Below are positions 19,725 through 30,990 of a stretch of DNA of 64,000 nucleotides, in pieces (the first letter of the stretch is position 1; each line of letters opens with the position of its first letter). Under the pieces are notes generated by a model. That model saw nothing but the letters and a program-made list of their open reading frames with translations, had not been told where the DNA came from and did not search any database. A program made the translations under genes and the position numbers. The stretch covers positions 1-64,000 of the forward strand of contig JADNYV010000134.1 of the NCBI GenBank assembly GCA_015501055.1, read 5' to 3'. Origin of the DNA: Mucidula mucida. Lineage: Eukaryota; Basidiomycota; Agaricomycetes; Agaricales; Physalacriaceae.

Positions 19725-22700
19725 ATGACGAAGACATATCTAATGAACAGTCTTATTGAAAAGGCAGGTCTCTCGCGGTACAAATTTGGCCGGAATTGAC
19801 TGGGCTTACAGATGCAGTCGCCTGACCAGGATTTTCGGTGCGTAGCAAAGGAAAGACGAGGCGGATTGCTCACTTTGTATAGCTTTATGGGTCTGAATGA
19901 TCTGATGAACGAAATCAAGCAAGATCCTGGGTGTTACACGGGCGACGAGACGTCGGAAACGAAGGTGCTCAACCAGGTGCTTTCCCTGGTCGAAGACAAG
20001 ATATCGGAGGTGAAGAACCAGGCAGTAAAATGGTGCGTGTGGGCGATGTATCCGTGCTTTGCTCACCAGGCTGCAGTCTAGGGCAGCTAATCAAGATTAT
20101 CCGGGAGCCACTGATGGAAGCTGTAGTGGACAAGCTTATCGAATTCTCCGGTGGAAAGGACGACGAATTGCGTGATATTTCCGCGCTAGGTGTGTAGCTG
20201 ATTGGCGGTGGACGGCTGATATTGACCAAGATTCCAGCGCTGAAAACGATCACTGCAGAGCTGCCCTCGGACGGCACTGGCAGGATCGCCCAATCCGCGT
20301 GCCACAAGCTGACGCCAAAGCTCTTGGGCCAAATCCAGAATGTATGTGATCCAGGTTCAGTTCCAGTCTATATCCTCTAACGGATCTGCAGACCAGTACG
20401 CCACCAGAAGCACTCGTTGAGACACTATCCATATTGTCCATTCTCATTGTGCGCTTTCCTTCCCACTTGGCTACCGCAACAACGGACTCGCAGCCCCTCA
20501 AAATCCTCGCGCCGCTCCTATCTCATCCCCGTCCAGTCGTTCGCAAGCGCGCGATCGTGACCATCTCCCAATTCATACCCATTTCTCAGTCCCAGCTGTT
20601 CACGCAACTCCTACAGACCAGCGTCTACCCTAATCTCGTGGCAGGGGCCAACCTTGAAAAGCAGCGCACGACTATCCAGCTGATAGCCGCCGTGGCCAGG
20701 CATTCGCCTTCACAGATCGCGCCCGTTCTGGGTGATGTCGTCAGTGGCATCTTAAAAGCGGTCCAGAGGGATGACGACGATCTCCGCGAGGGTTGTTTGC
20801 AGGCTCTAGAAGCCATCGTGCTGCGCTGCCCAGGTGAAGCCACACCCTATCTGTCCTCGTGCATCCAGGTAGGCACTCAATATATCAAGTATGATCCCAA
20901 CTATGCCGTCGACGACGACGAGGATGAGGAGATGGCCGACGCCGACGAGGAAGAGGAAGACGATGATGCCGAGGACGAGTAAGTGCACCAACGCAATCTT
21001 CAACTTTCACTCATCTGCTTCAGGTACTCTGATGATGAGGACATGTCCTACAAAACGCGTCGTTCGGCGACAAAGTTACTCTCAGCCGTGATTACCACGC
21101 GTCCCGAATTACTCAACACCGTCTTCAAGGACGTATCTCCCGTCCTCATTTCCCGCTTCGGTGACCGAGAAGTCACGGTCAAACTAGAAATATGGGCTAC
21201 ATATGGTCTGTTATTAAACCAAACTTCCGTTTACGGTGGTATGGCTCTTAGCAAGGACGACGTCACGCGTGGAAAGAGGAAACGCGACGCGGAGGCCATG
21301 GATGCCGAAGAGGGACCGTTTGCTCTCCTCAAGGCTCAGGTTCCTTCGCTTTCAAAAGCACTGTTGAATCAAATCAAATCTCCCAAAACCCCTGCCGCGA
21401 CGCTACAAGCTGGGTTTGGTCTTTTACATTCCCTCCTCGATGTCCTCCCGGGCTGCTTGGCCAGCCAAGCCACTGTTATTATCTCAACCTCAAAATCTGT
21501 CCTATCGCACTCCCTGTCCACGTCAACAGCCACCCTTCACTTGACATGTCTCTCCTTCTTGACAGCTTTTATTGGTACCCACACTCCCACCGCGTATTCG
21601 AGTTCTCTTCCCACCATCACTCCCATCCTTCTCAAGCTCGTCGTGGACAAGCACCCGCGTGTCGCTGCAGAATCTTTCCGAGTCTTCTCCGCGCTTCTCA
21701 GTGCTCTCAAGCCTGTCAAAGGTGCAGACTGGACCGAGCCTCTGTATAACGCGGCTGTCGAGCGTCTATCCAATCATGATACGGATGCCGATGTGCGGTC
21801 GTGTGCTGAAGAGTGTATTGCGGATCTCTGGATCTGTGCGACCGATGTCGTCCAAGCCAAGGACAAGAGGGAGTGGGAGGCTATCTGTAGGGCGACTGGC
21901 AAGACGGAGGGTGCTGTCCGTGTGATCATGAAAGTGGCATCGGAAGTGTCTGTCGGTGATACTTGGGTTAATGGCTGTCTCGAATATCTGATTAGCTTGT
22001 TGAGGAAAAGTGGAAGGTCGGGCAAACCTGAGATCTTCAATGCGATTGATGTTCTACTGAAAAGGTACGTTCGTTTGTCCTTTGGCCCATTTTATCTGAA
22101 GACGGTCATATTAGTTATACGGGAGGAATACCACCGGCCGTGGCGCCTACGCTTATCGATCAAATCAAAGTGTATATTTCTACTACGGATATTTTGTTGC
22201 TTTCCCAGGCGTTGAATGTTTTGGCGGTGCTTCTCCAGGTTACCCCGTCGACGTCGTTCCCAGAAATCGAGAAGACGTTGCTTGGAAACATATACACGAT
22301 CTCACATTCTATTCTGGTATCGGGTGCTGCTCTCGACTCACTGCTCAACTTCTATGCTTCGCTCGTGCAGGCGGATAACCAGATTGCCACGCATGTCGTG
22401 CCGAGTCTTGTGCTCAACGTGGAGAAGGCGCCTAAAGCCGAAGCTAGCCCCGCAAACGTCGCGCGATGTGTGGCGCAGGTGGTCAAGAGCCAGAATGGCA
22501 TTGCGGCCGGTGTCATCGCTGAATACTCTAAACATTTGAATGTCAAGGTGGGTACATTGTGCATCCTCGTGTTCAGATTGTGACGCTATTTTCAAGAAGT
22601 CGGCCAAGACAAAGCCTTCTATGGTCGTATTGAGTTTACTCATCGTGGGCGAACTGGGCCGCTTTATGTGCGTTTTCAATTATTCGAGTGCCTGATTTGG

Positions 22701-24046
22701 GTTGAATTTAATCAATACAGCGACATGTCCCCACAAAGCGAAATCTTTACGCATGCCGTTGAGCATTTCTCTTCGGAACAGGAAGATATTAAGGCCGCTG
22801 CTGCATTTGCCGCCGGTACGCGCATTTCTCGCCCGTGAAATTTAACGCCCATTATTTTTCAGGTAACATCGCTATTGGCAATCTGCATCAATTCCTACCT
22901 GCAATTGTCAAGATGGTCGAGAGCGACCCAAAGAAACGTCTGCTTTCGTTACACGCCCTGAAGGAAGTCGTGACGCACTGCGAGCAAGGCCACCTCGAGG
23001 GCGTCGCGGACCTGTTGTGGGTGCCGCTGTTTGAGAATTCGGAGAATTCCGAGGAGACGACGAGGAACGTTGCGGCTGCCTGCCTGGGCAAGCTGGCGAT
23101 AACGCACCCCTCCAGGTACCTGCCCCAGCTTCACGTAAGAACATGATGTCCGTCAAACGCGCAATTTCTGGAGGTGCTGACGGGACATATTGCAGGCACG
23201 AATTCGCGACGAGAACCCAGCTACGCGCGCGACGGTGGTGTCTGCTATTCGCTACACTTTTGCGGACTCTGCGACTTCGTATGATGAGTTGATATCGCCG
23301 TATATTGTTGACTTTTTGTCGCTGATGGCCGATTCTGATTTGGTGAGTGCCTCGCGAAACACGAAGGCGTATATTGGGCTGATGATACGGGGCAGACTGT
23401 CCGTCGCCTGGCGTTGTCTGCTCTTAATTCGGCGGCGAGGACGAAGCCGCATCTCATCCGAGATCATCTAGGCGCACTGCTTCCCAATCTGTACAAGGAG
23501 ACGAATGTCAACCCGGAACTGATTAGGACGGTGCAGATGGGTCCCTGGACACACAAGGTGGACGACGGTCTGGAGACGCGCAAGACCGCGTACGAGACCA
23601 TGTACACTCTGGTTCGTCTTTCTCATCATTCCCGTGATGATCTTCTCAATTGTCGCTTATTGTTCTAGTTGGAGACGTGCCGGATGAAGCTGGAGATGCA
23701 CGAGTTCTTGAGCCGCGTGCTCGCGGGGCTGTCGGATGAGTCGGACGAGATCAAGGTCATTTCGTACATGGTGCTGTTCCGGCTCTCGCAGGTGGCGCCG
23801 GCGGCTGTGTCGCAGCGGTTGGACGACGCGACGCCTCCGCTGGAGAAGACGATGAAGGGCGCTACGGTCACTAAGGATACTGTCAAGCAGGATCTGGAGC
23901 GTGCAGCCGAGCTGCAACGCAGCGCGCTGCGGGCTGTAGCGGCACTGAACAAGATCGGGGCTGGCGTATCGCCCAAGTTTGACAACTTGGTCGATGATCT
24001 GAAGAAGAACCCGATGTTTAATGCCGAATTGAAGGATTCGACGTAG
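19725..24046 (+). CDS. CAND1: CAND1/TIP120, cullin-associated NEDD8-dissociated protein
   Basis: Many-exon gene predicting roughly 1,200 residues of HEAT repeats, the usual CAND1 length. The start reads MTKTYLMNSLIEK, then MQSPDQDFRFMGLNDLM and IKQDPGC, as in animal CAND1. Further family landmarks are VKCLGQL, SACHKL, the DPNY plus Asp/Glu-rich acidic loop near 20.9 kb, and the following YSDDEDMSYKTRRSATKLL. CAND1 binds unneddylated cullin-RBX1 and exchanges F-box substrate adaptors, so it tunes SCF ubiquitin ligases in nucleus and cytosol. The first intron (19764-19811) starts GCAGGT and is best read as GC-AG: no GT donor keeps the conserved K-M junction in frame. The frame stays open across all introns to TAG at 24044-24046. 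Confidence 0.93.
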
Positions 24047-24865
24047 ATGTGCAAATGTATGAATTAGTTGTATTGACGTGAATTGTAATTGTTTTCTTCT
24101 GCTGCTAATCATTTGATCCCGCGAGATAGCCATGAACCGACCCGAAGATCGTCGAGATTACTCTTGGGAATAAGGAACTATACTACTAGAGGGGTGGAAA
24201 AGTACTAAGTACTGTACTATGGTGGTTGGCCAAAATTTGTGTTGTCTACCCCGACAATGAGCAGATGTAGAAGTATAACAGGGCGGAAATAAACGAAGTA
24301 TACAAATGTGGCGCGGTGCCCAGGCAGTGGGACGTACCGTTGCGACCTGCGAGTGTGAACAGATCGACTAATCCTGTGTGGCATGGATGAAATTCCTTGC
24401 CTTTCGATGGCGTCTTCCGAAATGTTCTTGCGAACGGGTGTGAGCGGCAGTCGGACCCACTTAGGAGTACTGTAGGGATCGGTCGCCGGCGGCGCTTAAT
24501 TGCCAGTCGCCACAAATCACGATTAGATAATACACGAAGCGATCGATTGATCTTCCACACCTCCATGCGGAAAATGGAACTCTGTCGCGTCGACTGTTGG
24601 GGATGGGGAGATGCGTGACGTGATCCTCGTGGAGGCCGTCGACATATAGACCAGGACCTGGGTGTGTATCAATCAAACTTGAGTACCACTATTATCCGTG
24701 GGTGGGTCGCGATATGAAATGCTATTGTTTTTGAATAGTGTTATGATATTCCCATGATGGCTTGACCCTTCCACACGCAAAACCTGTGATCATGTTACCA
24801 GCTTTGTCTGTTCTAAGGGTTCTTCTTCCCTCCCACCTTCCTTTCCTTTGCGCTTTCCTCCTGCT
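24047..24865. other. Intergenic
   Basis: 3' region of CAND1 and promoter of the DUF6534 gene. No additional exon or repeat supported. Confidence 0.5.
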
Positions 24866-26753
24866 ATGGCCTCCACGCTGCCGCTGCCGTTCTCCATCGA
24901 CAAGACCCTCGGCGCCGGGCTCGTCGGCTTTAGCGTGGCGTGCGTCGGCTTCGGGGTGCACACGCTACAGACGTTCTCGTACTTTCAGCGGTATCCTCTC
25001 GATCGACCGGTGTATAAAGCTCTGGTGCGCCCATGTCATGTCGTGCTGAGAGGACTTAATTCATTATTAATAGGTGGCGTTTTTGTGGTATGTCTAGGAC
25101 GCGTCTGCGTGACGAAGAGGAACTCAAAAAGCCTCGGTGTTAGGGTCCTCGAGCTCATCCACCAAATCTTCATCGCGCATGTCGTGTACTTTTACACAAT
25201 TTCGTGCGTGTGGCATTCGCGCCGATTTTGCTAGCACGATGCTGATCTGAACTCGTAGAAACTTCACGTCTCCGCTGGTCATACTAGTCCAGGATGTTGC
25301 CTGGACGCTCATTGTGCGTTTCTCCCTCCCCTGATATTCGCGTCTAACGTGTGTATACTACAGGCCCAGATTTTGCTAGGAGTATGTCCCCTCGGTTACG
25401 CATCCTGACCCACTCGAACTAATGCGGACTAAAGACGGTGGTGGGCACCACAGTAAAAGCGTCAGTCCCCTGCCCCGGCTCACGCGTTAACCCGCCTTTC
25501 TTATTCCGTTGCAGCTGTTACGCTATGCGGGTCTGGCGTTGTAAGCATAGGCCCATCCGTTCACACGTTATCCGCCGCTCACGCCCGCGCAGTCAGCAAC
25601 CGTAATATGGTGGTGTCCGGAGCACTCGTACGTGGGCTGATCCCGGTAACGGTGTATCGAAATACTCACGCGAAAATATACTAGGCGCTTCTTATTCTGG
25701 GACAGATGGGTGCGAATGAACCTTGTTTGAAAAAAAACTGCGAACTGCGTGTTGATTCCCGGTTTCCTTGTCATTTAGGTGTTTCTTTCGGTATGTTCTC
25801 AGTCCAAATGCGCATCTCGCTTAAATTCTAAACGAACTGCTTTTGCACAGCTTTTACAGTCCGATGGTTGGTCCGGATAACTTAAACGAGAGACGTGAGC
25901 TAATTTGTTCTCCACAGTTTCGTGCTACGAAGATGGACTTTTCTCGAGGATTTGAAGGTGCGCATGTCCCCTCCCATGTCATTTGCTTCTGATAGCGCCC
26001 ATGATGATCACATCAGCTTCTAGCCTCACTTTCCCTTGGGCTCTCCGCATTTACCGATATCGTGACCGCCTTGGCTTTGGCGCTGTATCTTCGGAGATTG
26101 CGGACGGGGTATAAGCGGTGCGTCCTCCGCCGACAATGGGGCGCTTGGGGCTGACTTGTCGGTGGCAGCTCTGACACCCTCATAACTCACTTGACCGTGT
26201 ACGCGATCAACACTGGCGCGGTGACCAGGTACGTTGAGGAACGATCATGTTCTTTAGATGGGACAGCTGATATGTGACCTGTAGTGCGTGTAGTATTGTG
26301 GTTGTCGTACTCGTATGTGCCTTCCTCTGTTCCGTTATGGTCCATTTACTGATTGACCTGATAGTACGACATGTACACATCCCAAAACTTTTATTTCCTC
26401 GCGATGTACTATGTACTCATCAAACGTCCGTATCTTCTTTTCCAGTTAGGTCTGGTTCCGATACTTACTTGATCCTTCTTCCAGTGTACGCGATTTCATT
26501 CATGTGTACATTAAACACCAGACGGGTGACCCGTGGGCGCGGTACGGACCGAGAAGGAACGACCAGCCAGGCCGCGAACTTGTACACGGGGAACTTTTAT
26601 ATGGTTCATCATCGACCATCACAGCGTTCTCATCCGAGTCAGGTACATTCGCCCCATACCAAGGTCGGATCGCATTTCCAATGTAGAGGGCTTCTGACTG
26701 ACGCCTTGCACAGAGTCAGTTGGCCATTGGCGTCCACCAGGAGGTGTCTGTAA
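24866..26753 (+). CDS. DUF6534 seven-transmembrane protein
   Basis: Many short exons. The start MASTLPLPFSIDKTLGAG leads into the first membrane helix (VGFSVACVGFGVHTLQ), followed by YFQRYPLDR, the short loop typical of the family. Later exons give VLELIHQIFIAHVVYFY, LVILVQDVAWTLI, ACYAMRVWRLS, SLGLSAFTDIVTALALALYL and AINTGAVTSACSIVVV, then the signature NFYFLAMYYVLIKLYA and FMCTLNTRR. This is the arrangement of the Agaricomycete family that ends with a conserved LYxNSxLxxLNxR-like segment. Function is unknown; a receptor- or channel-like role in the plasma membrane is inference. The soluble tail after LNTRR is poorly conserved, so the exact stop (26753) is uncertain. Confidence 0.8.
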
Positions 26754-26939
26754 TATCGGATGTGGACGAAGAATCGGCAAATCTGGAGCAATCTGGAGCA
26801 GCACACGAACAGCGTCGAGGCTCGCAGTCACTGGGAGTTGCTTTCTGATTGCGACCAATACTATCATTGTTGTAAAATCATAATCATCGCATCTATCATT
26901 CGTTGAAATCAAACTCCAAGGAAATATTGAACACCTAAA

Positions 26940-28109
26940 TCACTTCCTGTTCTCATGATGATGATGATGCTCTTCCTCCACTTCAGATTCATACTCCAAC
27001 TCAATCTCATCCTCCCACTCCTCCGCATCCACCTCCAGCGCGTCCTTACTATCCGCCATCTCCCGCCCCTCAATCGCCGAATCGTGCTCAGCGTCCAAGA
27101 TCACGATCCACACCAAACTATCCGTCGCATTATACTCCTTCCTATCAGCAATTTCAACCCGTTTCTGGAGCTTCGTCTTCCGAGGCTTCCGCCCCCGCGC
27201 TATGCGCCTCTCATTCTTACGCTGGCGTCTCATATCCCGCTTGCTCCCGCCGCCTTGCGCCATTATCGCTAGACGCTGGCGCTGCTCATGAGCCTTCTTC
27301 TCCGTCCGTGCCGCTTTCCACTGCTCCACCTTGATACTCATCTCATTCATCTTGTCCATGACGCCGTCCGCCTTTCTTGGCGGCGGGACGTTGTAATCCA
27401 ACTCCGCGATGATACCTTCTGCTTGGAAGGCAGCGATCCGACGACCTGCTGCGTCCAAGGAAGAGTGCGGGTCAACGCGGGGTACGGGATCCGCAAAACG
27501 GTTGATGAGGACTCGGACGATGGGGAGGTGGAGGCCGATGGTTTGCGCTGTTTTGCCTACTTTGGATAGAGTAGATGGCTCTGGGGTGGATGAAGAGACA
27601 ATGGCGCGGAGGGCGGGCGTCTTGCAGAGACGGACGCGCAAGCCACGAGGTGCAAAGAAGGTCTCGTTGGCGCGGATGAGATACTTGTCGGTTAGGTTTT
27701 TGGAAATGACGCGCATGCCGGTTTGAGCGGAAACTAGCGTTACAATGTTAGAGTTTTAATATTTGGTTGAACGCGCGCACTTACCTTGGATGGCTGCGCC
27801 AGCGATCATTGTCCAGTGGTTGGGGACGAAACCGACTACCATGCCGACCTTGTCGACTACAGCAAGAGGTCCACTGCCAATCATGGCAATGTTAAGTCCA
27901 TCGCAAAAGTCCATCCATTCCTCGACTGAGATCCCGTATTCCTGGAGCGAAGGAGGATATGCGCGAATGAAAGGCGCGTCAAAGGACGGTTTTACTTGTG
28001 GAACGGCAATAAGCTTATTGAGATGGGGAGTAGGAGCAGTAGAGTAAGCCGGAGGTGGAGCCGGGTGGAATAGAGAGTTGAGCTCTTCGTCGGTGAAGGT
28101 GGTGGCCAT
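26940..28109 (-). CDS. Conserved fungal protein of unknown function, paralog B
   Basis: Inverted paralog of 17488-18650. Exons are 28109-27785 and 27733-26940, giving 372 residues, with a canonical GTAAGT...CTAG intron at the same codon as the GC-AG intron of paralog A. It shares the Pro-rich N-terminus (FHPAPPPAYS), the DWMDFC-type core (here EWMDFCDGLNIAMIG), GMRVISKNLTDKYLIRANE, the basic RRDM-like block and the acidic tail, which here ends in a run of His and Glu. Divergence is moderate and spread along the protein, with both frames intact, so both copies seem to be under constraint. Confidence 0.85.
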
Positions 28110-28680
28110 GATGGGTGGGATAGTTATCCGGTTTCTCCATCCCTGTAAAGCTGCAAGATTTATAACAGAAAGACGCGCCCGACTATTTTTAGCTGCACTA
28201 ACTCTCACTGCCTCGTTGATGTCTCCGTCGGACCACGACGGAGGTTAATCTTGCGCCAATCCTCAAGCTGTGCAGGTGCTACGCATCTGTGTGGGCCTTT
28301 TCGTTCTCTGCTACTATGGCGCAAAGTAGGACACAATTTAACCTTGTGTGATTTGTACCGCAAGTTATTCAACCTTGAGTCACAAAAATCAAGCCAATCG
28401 ACACAGGGAGCACAAGTCGGAAGTCTGGTTGCCTAGAGGAGATAACTGACTGGGATAGCCCTGAGAGGGCAGAGATCACCAGCGGAGACCAATTATAGGT
28501 CGGAAAGTAAGAGGTAGTCGTCAAGATCGTGATACAGACTAGGGTGAGCATGAAGACAAGGAGTCCTGCATCGTATGAATCGTACGCGAGACTCATCATA
28601 GTACTTAACTTGTTGTATCATTTGCAATGCTGCATTGGCAAGCCGAGGCGACAAAAATACAAACACTCAAGGACGGGGAG
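28110..28680. other. Intergenic
   Basis: Upstream region of paralog B. A minus-strand frame at 28369-28599 encodes hydrophobic residues (LLVFMLTLVCITI) and may be a leftover of a membrane-protein gene; too short to call. Confidence 0.35.
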
Positions 28681-28743
28681 GAGTTCACATAGGTTCGAAC
28701 TGAGGACATGGACAGGTTGTATAACTCACCACGCCATAAATCC
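28681..28743 (-). tRNA. tRNA-like relic (degenerate)
   Basis: Read on the minus strand the segment starts GGATTTATGGCG and ends with a T-arm-like CAGTTCGAACC followed by GTGAACTC. The D-arm core (TGGCGTGGTGAGTTATA) and T-loop resemble the intact tRNA-Val at 30.7 kb. The acceptor arms pair at six of seven positions, but the anticodon arm is largely deleted and the T stem has mismatches. It is probably non-functional and could be a truncated copy of that tRNA gene. Confidence 0.4.
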
Positions 28744-29704
28744 ATAACAGTACCCAGATTTACGACATCCCTGCTCACAACTAAGTACTAGAGGGTGCAT
28801 ACTTACTAATACATAATAATCTATTGCGATGCCCTGCATTGAAGTCAACCACGGACGGTCAAAAAAGAACATTTCCCCTGTGATACGCCACAAGATCACC
28901 TGTGGGTACAAATACATAGCTGGCAGACAGTACAGACACATCAGGGGAGTACTAAGACTTAAATGCGTACACAACGAGGAGAGTCTCGACAAGAATCTTG
29001 ATCAGGCCGCGGTACGTCTTGAGACTAGCGCGCACGCCGCTCACGACGAAATGGGCAGTAGCAACACAATTAGAAGAATACCCTTAGTTTTACCTATCTC
29101 AAAAGTGAAGCATAGCCCGAGGGCCGCCCAAACCATGGGATTGTGCCCATACGATAGTGCCATCCAGCAGCACCAAACCGAAAGTGCACTGCTGCGATCA
29201 ATAAATCTTTGAAGGCCAGCGAGAGAAGCTCACAAGGAAATTATCCGTGAGAAGGACCTTGAGTGCACGAAGCACAGATGCCAGCTCCGCGCCCGGCAAG
29301 TTGCCAAAGAACTGATATTTGAATGCGGATTCAACTGATCCTCCGTGGACGATGAAGAGGCTGTTGAGCCATGACCAATTCAAGCCCAGCATTATGGTGT
29401 TGGTGCCCCGCATGAACGTGATGATGCCAGCAAATACCTTTTGGGAGAGGGCTTAAAGCTGGGGGACACGCCGGCGTGAGGATTGCCATGAGGAGAACAA
29501 AACAGATGCTGCATACCGATATAGTAAAGTGCGAGGAAGTAAATGCAGGTATGGATCGCATGGCAGAAGGCGAACAGTATTCTTGAAACTATATTGAGCC
29601 TCCGCTATAGTATAACCGGAGTCTTTGATAATGGAGGACATGATAGTGATGCTGCTTGGAGAGGTCAGATCACACGTCTCAGCCGCGGTCACATTGAGAT
29701 TCAT
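28740..29704 (-). pseudogene. Decaying copy of a seven-transmembrane protein gene
   Basis: Inverted relative of 36023-37261. It keeps MSSIIKDSGYTIAEAQYSF at the start, then TNTIMLGLNWSWLNSLF with SVESAFKYQFFGNLPGAEL, LRALKVLLTD, and near 28.85 kb YPQVILWRIT. The conserved WRCWILYGHN exon and most of the middle are unrecognisable or frame-shifted, and the end is missing. The matching DNA extends upstream to about 29.96 kb, where it pairs with about 35.6-35.9 kb. Confidence 0.7.
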
Positions 29705-30057
29705 TTTCTAACACACCCACACCTGGAACAATCACTCTAACGATTCAAGTACTCTAAGAACAGGATACGCTCACCATCTACAGATCAAATCAAGCGGGCA
29801 GCAGTCAATGGAACAATGATGAACTGTTGGACTACTGCGTTTGTGATTGATGGTATCATTGGTATGAGCCTTTGCACGAGAAATAGATGCCAAAAGACAA
29901 GTAAGAGAATTTACGTGCACATGATCGTAGCAATAGCTGAACAAAGTACAGCAACCTCATATTACAGTTGGTGGTTGAAACCAAGTCCAGACTCCGCTAG
30001 GGTGGTGAAGTAAACCTTAGGTTTTGATACACCTTGGGTTTACTGCAGTAAGTAATA

Positions 30058-30301
30058 CTGTAGTGTTTCGACCGCAAATTCACATAACGGGTCACGGGGG
30101 TCTTTGAAGTGAAGCTATATATACATCATAACGGGTCACGGACCACTTTGGTCAGGCACGAGCCTCCAAATAAGGAAATTTCAGGTCCCGCTATAAGCGG
30201 AACTGTCCAAAAAAGGCAATTTAAGGGTCTGTGAAGCTGTTCGCTGTAACTTCAGACCATAATGGGTCACAGGCTGTGAAGTTACGGTCGAAACGCTACA
30301 G
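30058..30301. mobile_element. MITE, 244 bp, TA target duplication (copy 1)
   Basis: Bounded by inverted ends CTGTAGTGTTTCGACCG and CGGTCGAAACGCTACAG and flanked by TA on both sides. It is nearly identical, in inverted orientation, to 60898-61141 and has exactly the same length. Internally it holds several copies of a CATAA(C/T)GGGTCAC-like word. There is no coding capacity. TA duplications and the size point to a non-autonomous Tc1/mariner-type element (inference). Confidence 0.9.
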
Positions 30302-30349
30302 TAGTATTGATACGGTAATAAAACCCTTGGGGGTCGGGAGGTAAATTTA

Positions 30350-30480
30350 GATACCGGCACGTGACTGCTGTACGTGCCGGAGCGCTGGCGCTCAGAGAGC
30401 CTGGAGGTGGCGGGACTAAGGCGGGATGAAGGCGGCGGGGCACGGCGGCACATCACGTGCCAAAGGCACGTGCCGGTATC
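30350..30480. repeat. Short GC-rich element with perfect 14-bp inverted ends
   Basis: The ends read GATACCGGCACGTG and CACGTGCCGGTATC. The interior contains further copies of the CACGTGCCGG-like word and GGCGGG-rich sequence. No clear target duplication was identified. It may be a small foldback element or MITE; the flanks (GATACGGTAATAAAAC before, CGGTTTCAAAACC after) look related, as if the element sits inside another repeat. Confidence 0.6.
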
Positions 30481-30695
30481 GAAACCGTACTGGGTTCGCC
30501 GGGGCATGTCCTTAGTCATTTGTATGGCGTAGGCGAATATCATCCATCTTCAATCTTCGTAACGGTTTCAAAACCTGAGCCTCCTGGAGGGTCGGTATCG
30601 ATACCGTTACTGACACCCCCAGGAGATATACTGCGCCACCCTACCCGGCACCTCCCGAAGGTTCAAACATGTCAAAAAGTCCCTGATACAGGTCA

Positions 30696-30769
30696 TGAGT
30701 CGACCCAGGCTCGAACTGAGGACCTTCTGTGTGTTAGACAGATGCGATAACCAACTACGCCATCGACCC
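30696..30769 (-). tRNA. tRNA-Val (anticodon AAC)
   Basis: Complete 74-nt cloverleaf on the minus strand without intron. The acceptor stem GGGTCGA pairs with TCGACTC (one G-U). The D arm is GCG/CGC with GTTGGTTAT in the loop. The anticodon arm is TCTGT-CTAACAC-ACAGA, giving anticodon AAC. The T arm is CTCAG-TTCGAGC-CTGGG. The discriminator base is A, and CCA is not encoded, as expected for a nuclear gene. Confidence 0.93.
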
Positions 30770-30990
30770 ATAGAATGATGAGTACTTCCACTGTTCACAA
30801 CCCAGCAGTTGCTTTTCGGCAGGATATTGTGTTCTTTGTAACACCGAGGACACAGACCATCTTTTCTCGACGCGTAGTTCAACCAACACCAATACAACAT
30901 TGAATTCACCTTCTCACCAAATATTTGATGAATACACAGATACTTTCTTATATTCCCATATACCTACATCAGGACCGTATTGTGTCCTTC

